A stretch of DNA of 18,551 bases, taken from NCBI GenBank assembly GCA_035539855.1, contig DATLHO010000258.1:1-18551 (forward strand). The letters run 5' to 3'. Source of the DNA: DATLHO01 sp035539855. GTDB taxonomy: Bacteria > Bacteroidota > Ignavibacteria > OLB7. The position numbers and the translations under genes are program-made. Under the pieces are notes generated by a model. That model saw only the letters and a list, made by a program, of their open reading frames with translations. It had not been told where the DNA came from and did not search any database. This document shows positions 15,675-18,551 of the stretch, in pieces. How positions within the stretch are numbered: the stretch's first letter is position 1; each line of letters starts with the position of its first letter.

Positions 15675-16673
15675 ATGTCCATCACGTACAAGTCAGCCGG
15701 TGTCGACGTCCATGCCGGCGAAGAGACCGTCGACCGGATCAAGCCGCTCGTGCGCTCGACGTTCAATCCGCACGTGCTTGCCGACATCGGCGGGTTCGGA
15801 GGATTGTACGACGTCTCGTTCCTGAAGAACTACCACCAGCCCGTGCTCGTCTCGTCGGTCGACGGCGTCGGCACCAAGCTCAAGGTCGCGTTCATGGCCG
15901 GCCGTCATGAGTCGGTGGGACAGGACCTCGTCAATCATTGCGTCAACGACATCGCCGTCTGCGGCGCGCGGCCGCTGTACTTCATGGACTACTTCGCGAC
16001 CGGTCGGCTCGAGCCATCGGTCGCCGTCGAGGTCATCGGCGGATTCGCCCACGCGTGCCGCGAGAACGGCTGCGCGCTCATCGGCGGCGAGACCGCGGAG
16101 ATGCCGTCGATGTACAACGAGGGAGAGTTCGATCTCGCGGGGATGATCGTCGGCGTCGTCGAGCGTCTGCACATGGTCACCGGACAGGACTCCGCCGCCG
16201 GCGACGTGCTCATCGGTCTGCCGTCGACCGGACTGCACACCAACGGATACTCGCTCGCGCGCGCCGCGCTGTTCCCGAAGCACGAGATCACCGCCGCGCT
16301 GCCCGGCTCCGACACGACGATCGGCGACGCGCTGCTGGCGGTGCATCGCTCCTACCTCGCGGCGATCCAGGAGACGATGACGATCGACGGCGTGCACGCC
16401 TACTCGCACATCACCGGCGGTGGCATCGAGGGCAACACCCGTCGCGTCGTGCGCTCGCCGCTCGAGCTGCGCATCGACTGGAGCGCGTGGAGCCGGCCGG
16501 CGATCTTCTCGTTCATCCAGGCCGAAGGCAACGTCCCCGAGGACGCGATGCGCGAGGCGTTCAACCTCGGCATCGGCCTCGTGATCGTGGTCGCGCCCGA
16601 TGCGGTCGCCGCCGTCACGTCGCGACTCGAAGACCTCGGCGAGACGCCAATCGTCATCGGAAGCGTCGCGTAG
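15675..16673 (+). CDS. purM: Phosphoribosylformylglycinamidine cyclo-ligase (AIR synthetase)
   Basis: PurM closes the imidazole ring of FGAM to AIR using ATP, the fifth step of de novo purine synthesis in the cytoplasm. The 332-residue protein is of normal length for the family and shows its signatures: YKSAGVDVHAGEETVDRIKP at the start, SVDGVGTKLKVA (DGVGTK 63-68), GQDLVNHCVNDI (83-94), IGGETAEMPSMY (136-147), STGLHTNGYSLAR (184-196) and HITGGGIEGNTRRV. The ATG at 15675 matches the family N-terminus. It is the only purine gene here. It follows a 380-base spacer holding a promoter and hairpin, and ends at a repeat-rich terminator facing the glutaredoxin-like gene. GC is high, unlike the cluster to its left. 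Confidence 0.96.
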   Translation: MSITYKSAGVDVHAGEETVDRIKPLVRSTFNPHVLADIGGFGGLYDVSFLKNYHQPVLVSSVDGVGTKLKVAFMAGRHESVGQDLVNHCVNDIAVCGARPLYFMDYFATGRLEPSVAVEVIGGFAHACRENGCALIGGETAEMPSMYNEGEFDLAGMIVGVVERLHMVTGQDSAAGDVLIGLPSTGLHTNGYSLARAALFPKHEITAALPGSDTTIGDALLAVHRSYLAAIQETMTIDGVHAYSHITGGGIEGNTRRVVRSPLELRIDWSAWSRPAIFSFIQAEGNVPEDAMREAFNLGIGLVIVVAPDAVAAVTSRLEDLGETPIVIGSVA

Positions 16674-16690
16674 ATCAGAGCTTCGCGCAA

Positions 16691-16816
16691 CCGAGAGAGG
16701 GACTCCGACCGTGAGAGGGGCTCCGAGTGTGAGAGGGGCTCCGACCGTGAGAGAGGCTCCGACCGTGAGAGAGGCTCCGACCGTGAGAGGGGCTGCGACC
16801 ATACGCGGGGCTCCGA
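16691..16816. repeat. Seven imperfect 18-bp tandem repeats
   Basis: Seven contiguous 18-bp units, close to CCGTGAGAGGGGCTCCGA, start at 16691, 16709, 16727, 16745, 16763, 16781 and 16799. Units four and five are identical; the first and last are most diverged. There is no spacer, so this is not CRISPR. The GAGGGGCTCCGA core is also the 5' arm of the terminator stem that follows. The open frames crossing it are low-complexity Arg/Ser/Pro and are not considered genes. Confidence 0.9.
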
Positions 16817-16837
16817 CTGCGAGAGCTCCCAGAACGA

Positions 16838-16880
16838 GAGGGGCTCCGACGATGCCGCATCGGCACAGTCGGAGCCCCTC
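16838..16880. terminator. Strong hairpin between convergent purM and the glutaredoxin-like gene
   Basis: GAGGGGCTCCGA (16838-16849) and TCGGAGCCCCTC (16869-16880) form a perfect 12-bp GC-rich stem. It lies between two convergent genes and can serve as a bidirectional terminator. The seven upstream repeat units carry all or most of the left arm and could compete for the right arm. Confidence 0.75.
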
Positions 16881-16916
16881 ACTCATTCCGCAGACTTCGA
16901 GACACGCGTCGCGGGT

Positions 16917-17174
16917 CTACGCGCCCATCCCGAGCGCCTCCATCAGCGCCCCCGCGCGCGGGTTGACCAGCACCGTATCGCCGACGGTGATCGTCGGGAC
17001 GACGCGCTTGCCGTTGGCCCAGGCCATGACCTGCTCGGCCGCGCCCGGCGTGCGCTCGATGTCGATCTCCTCGTAGGCGATGCCCCACTCCTGGAAGTAG
17101 CGCTTGGCGCGGCGGCAGTCGCCACACCAGGTTGTGCTGTACATGGTGACGGGGGTGTTTGGAGTGTCGGTCAT
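16917..17174 (-). CDS. Glutaredoxin/mycoredoxin-like protein
   Basis: This 85-residue thioredoxin-fold protein has the redox motif WCGDC (Cys17, Cys20), the cis-proline loop RVVPTITVG (Pro60) and a C-terminal NPRAGALMEALG helix. CGDC rather than CPYC resembles the mycoredoxin-like/Grx-like group that reduces mixed disulfides in bacteria; the thiol partner cannot be inferred. The ATG at 17174 is preceded on the coding strand by CCCCCCT, another C6 run and an A-rich repeat, without a Shine-Dalgarno site. The upstream gene ends 84 bases away on the same strand; they may or may not be co-transcribed. It converges on purM. Confidence 0.9.
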   Translation of the reverse strand: MTDTPNTPVTMYSTTWCGDCRRAKRYFQEWGIAYEEIDIERTPGAAEQVMAWANGKRVVPTITVGDTVLVNPRAGALMEALGMGA

Positions 17175-17190
17175 AGGGGGGATTGGGGGG

Positions 17191-17216
17191 ATGTTATTTG
17201 TTTTTTGTTATTGGGT
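17191..17216 (-). repeat. A/C-rich short-period tract upstream of the glutaredoxin-like gene
   Basis: On the minus strand the leader reads CCCAATAACAAAAAACAAAT and then AACAT before the C6 runs. It shares ACCCAATAAC with 9205-9214 before the histidine kinase, in the same orientation relative to the following gene. Confidence 0.5.
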
Positions 17217-17258
17217 CTGGCGTTGCGTTTCGAGGATTGACGCAACTGTGCTTTTTGC

Positions 17259-18350
17259 TTAACCGGCGCGGAAGATCCACCAGTCGTCGGCGATCTGTTC
17301 GAGGTAGTAGAACTCGTCGTTCGAGACGATGGGGATTTCTCCGTTCGGGGAGTAGAGGTAGCCGATCGCGTCGTCGATGACGCCGCCGACGGTCATCTGC
17401 ACGGCGCCCTTCCAGGGGAGCTGCGCGTTGACGAACGAGACGCGGAGGTCGGCCATCAGGGCGACGGTGCTGTCGAGGTGCGCGACGCTGAGGCCGTAGC
17501 GGCGGGCGTGTTTCGCGAGACTGTCGCGGCCGATGCGGCGCATGCGCTCGGCGTGCTTGAGCTCGGTGCGCAGCGCGGCGCGGTCCTTCGGGGAGGCCGA
17601 CGCGAGGTACTCGTCGATGGCCTCCTTCGGAATCTCGTGCGCGGCGACGCCCCACTCGATGCCGAGGCGGTTGAGCTGGACGATGCTGCGGTCGGTGCGG
17701 CCGAGGATGCGCAGCGAATCGCGACCGGAGAACCGCGCGGCGAGATCGGCAAAGCCGGCCCTGTTGCGGTGGAAGTTCTCGCGCAGTTGTTCGTTGCTCA
17801 GCAGCACCGACGAGAGCTCGCGGACCATCCGCGGCTTGAGCGCGCGCGGATAGTCGCTCGACGTGTCGATCGCGCGGATCTCGTGGGCGCGCGTCTCGAT
17901 GTGCTTGAAGCGTCGCATGTCGGCGATGCGCCAGCCCTTCTCGTCGAGCTGCACGAAGAAGGTCATCTCGACCGCGAGCGGGCCGAAGCCGCCGAGCGTG
18001 TCGACGACCGACGTGAGCGCGACCATCGCGAGGCTGTCGTCGTCGCGGATCGACTGCACGGCGGTGACCTCGTACCGCAGGTGCGGCGGGAACGGCTTCT
18101 GTCCGGCGAGCGGCAGCATCTTCTCGACGAATCGGCCGACCGCATGCTCGTACAGGTAGACGCTGTCGATCCCCTTCGTGGCCGACGCCGAGATGAACGC
18201 CACGACGGCCTGCGCGGCGCTGTCGGCACGCCTGAAATCGCCGAACGGACGCTGCGCCAGAGCGGGCTCCGCCCACACCAGCACCACAAACGCAAGCACG
18301 ACGAACGAAAGACAACGGCGGAGCACTGACGGTATCAGATCACGCGGCAT
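17259..18350 (-). CDS. Secreted protein of unknown function
   Basis: The 363-residue product starts at the ATG at 18350 with a good signal peptide (Arg residues 3-12, hydrophobic 13-27, cleavage near EPALAQ at about 33). I recognise no domain with confidence. Residues about 38-145 (AAQAVVAFISASA ... MTFFVQLDEKGWRIADMRRF) resemble small NTF2-like/SnoaL-type folds that end in a Trp-containing strand, and the C-terminus (EFYYLEQIADDWWIFRAG) ends in the same style, hinting at two related halves. The middle (about 175-300) is helical and charged. GC and codon use match the housekeeping genes, supporting a real native gene. No Shine-Dalgarno site or TAnnTTTG box was found upstream. The glutaredoxin-like gene follows on the same strand. 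Confidence 0.75.
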   Translation of the reverse strand: MPRDLIPSVLRRCLSFVVLAFVVLVWAEPALAQRPFGDFRRADSAAQAVVAFISASATKGIDSVYLYEHAVGRFVEKMLPLAGQKPFPPHLRYEVTAVQSIRDDDSLAMVALTSVVDTLGGFGPLAVEMTFFVQLDEKGWRIADMRRFKHIETRAHEIRAIDTSSDYPRALKPRMVRELSSVLLSNEQLRENFHRNRAGFADLAARFSGRDSLRILGRTDRSIVQLNRLGIEWGVAAHEIPKEAIDEYLASASPKDRAALRTELKHAERMRRIGRDSLAKHARRYGLSVAHLDSTVALMADLRVSFVNAQLPWKGAVQMTVGGVIDDAIGYLYSPNGEIPIVSNDEFYYLEQIADDWWIFRAG

Positions 18351-18472
18351 CGCGAAGAGTTCCTGGTTGATGTGGTCCTGCAGATGGGCGCCGACAAGGG
18401 CGGGAAACGGGACCGGGGACGCTTGAGAACACGGGTGATGACGGATAGGTTAGGCGGGGTATTGCCCCGGGC

Positions 18473-18551
18473 AACCTCACCCCCCCGGCAGGAAACCTCA
18501 CCCCCCTGCCCCCCTCTCCGAATACGGAGAGGGGGGCAGGGGGGTGAGGTT
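18473..18551. repeat. Perfect 27-bp palindromic hairpin plus a partial direct copy
   Basis: The sequence 18494-18520 (starting AACCTCACCCCCCTGCC) is exactly complementary to 18525-18551, with loop AATA. A partial direct copy, AACCTCACCCCCC, lies at 18473-18485. The right arm ends exactly at the window edge, so the stem may be longer. Similar C-rich palindromes occur as dispersed intergenic repeats in several bacterial lineages. The rest of 18351-18472 holds no gene I can support. Confidence 0.9.

Noticed and set aside
16691..16816. Possible CRISPR array or repeat-protein gene
   Set aside because: The 18-bp units are contiguous with no spacers, and the translated frames are Arg/Ser/Pro low complexity without start context; it is a tandem repeat beside a terminator.
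1..18551. tRNA or rRNA genes, or a complete toxin-antitoxin, restriction or phage defence system
   Set aside because: No cloverleaf-like sequence, ribosomal RNA motif or matching domain was seen on either strand.

Overview
The window is a stretch of bacterial chromosome: compact, GC-rich and mostly housekeeping, with one lower-GC accessory segment. Three clues point to the FCB group (Bacteroidota/Chlorobiota/Gemmatimonadota), perhaps a Kapabacteria- or Ignavibacteria-like lineage. Two secreted proteins end in tails that look like type IX secretion (T9SS) sorting domains. Two promoters match the Bacteroidota-type TTG-N(17-23)-TAnnTTTG pattern. Shine-Dalgarno sites are absent at many starts. 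This assignment rests on motifs only, without any database search.

Layout: (1) 1-1984, minus strand: lnt (apolipoprotein N-acyltransferase) followed by the start of an AAA-type ATPase, joined by an ATGA overlap. (2) 2258-10612, plus strand: a secreted protein with a CBM9/DOMON-like domain, a YggS-type PLP protein, a lipoprotein M16 zinc peptidase with its non-catalytic M16 partner, a CDP-alcohol phosphatidyltransferase (pgsA-like), hisS, and an orphan membrane histidine kinase. (3) 10657-14238, minus strand: a three-gene cluster of exported proteins with visibly lower GC (28 of 60 bases are G+C in 12421-12480, against 46 of 60 in 16441-16500). The genes encode an unknown secreted protein, a Cys-rich protein resembling a degenerate metzincin, and an Asp-box (BNR/YCF48-like) protein; the last two carry T9SS-like tails. 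(4) 14239-15674: no intact gene, but a decayed DDE transposase remnant and, near purM, a promoter followed by a hairpin. (5) 15675-16673, plus strand: purM. It converges through an 18-bp tandem repeat and a strong hairpin on a minus-strand glutaredoxin-like gene (16917-17174) and a secreted hypothetical gene (17259-18350). (6) 18351-18551: intergenic, ending in a perfect 27-bp palindrome.

The genes suggest envelope biogenesis (lnt and pgsA), periplasmic or outer-surface proteolysis (the M16 pair) and surface-exposed cargo (the T9SS-like cluster), interleaved with core metabolism (hisS, purM, yggS). The least conventional content is the cargo cluster with its apparently dead zincin, the A/C-rich short-period tracts just upstream of four start codons, the poly-C tracts abutting two start codons, and the terminator whose 5' arm recurs as a tandem repeat.
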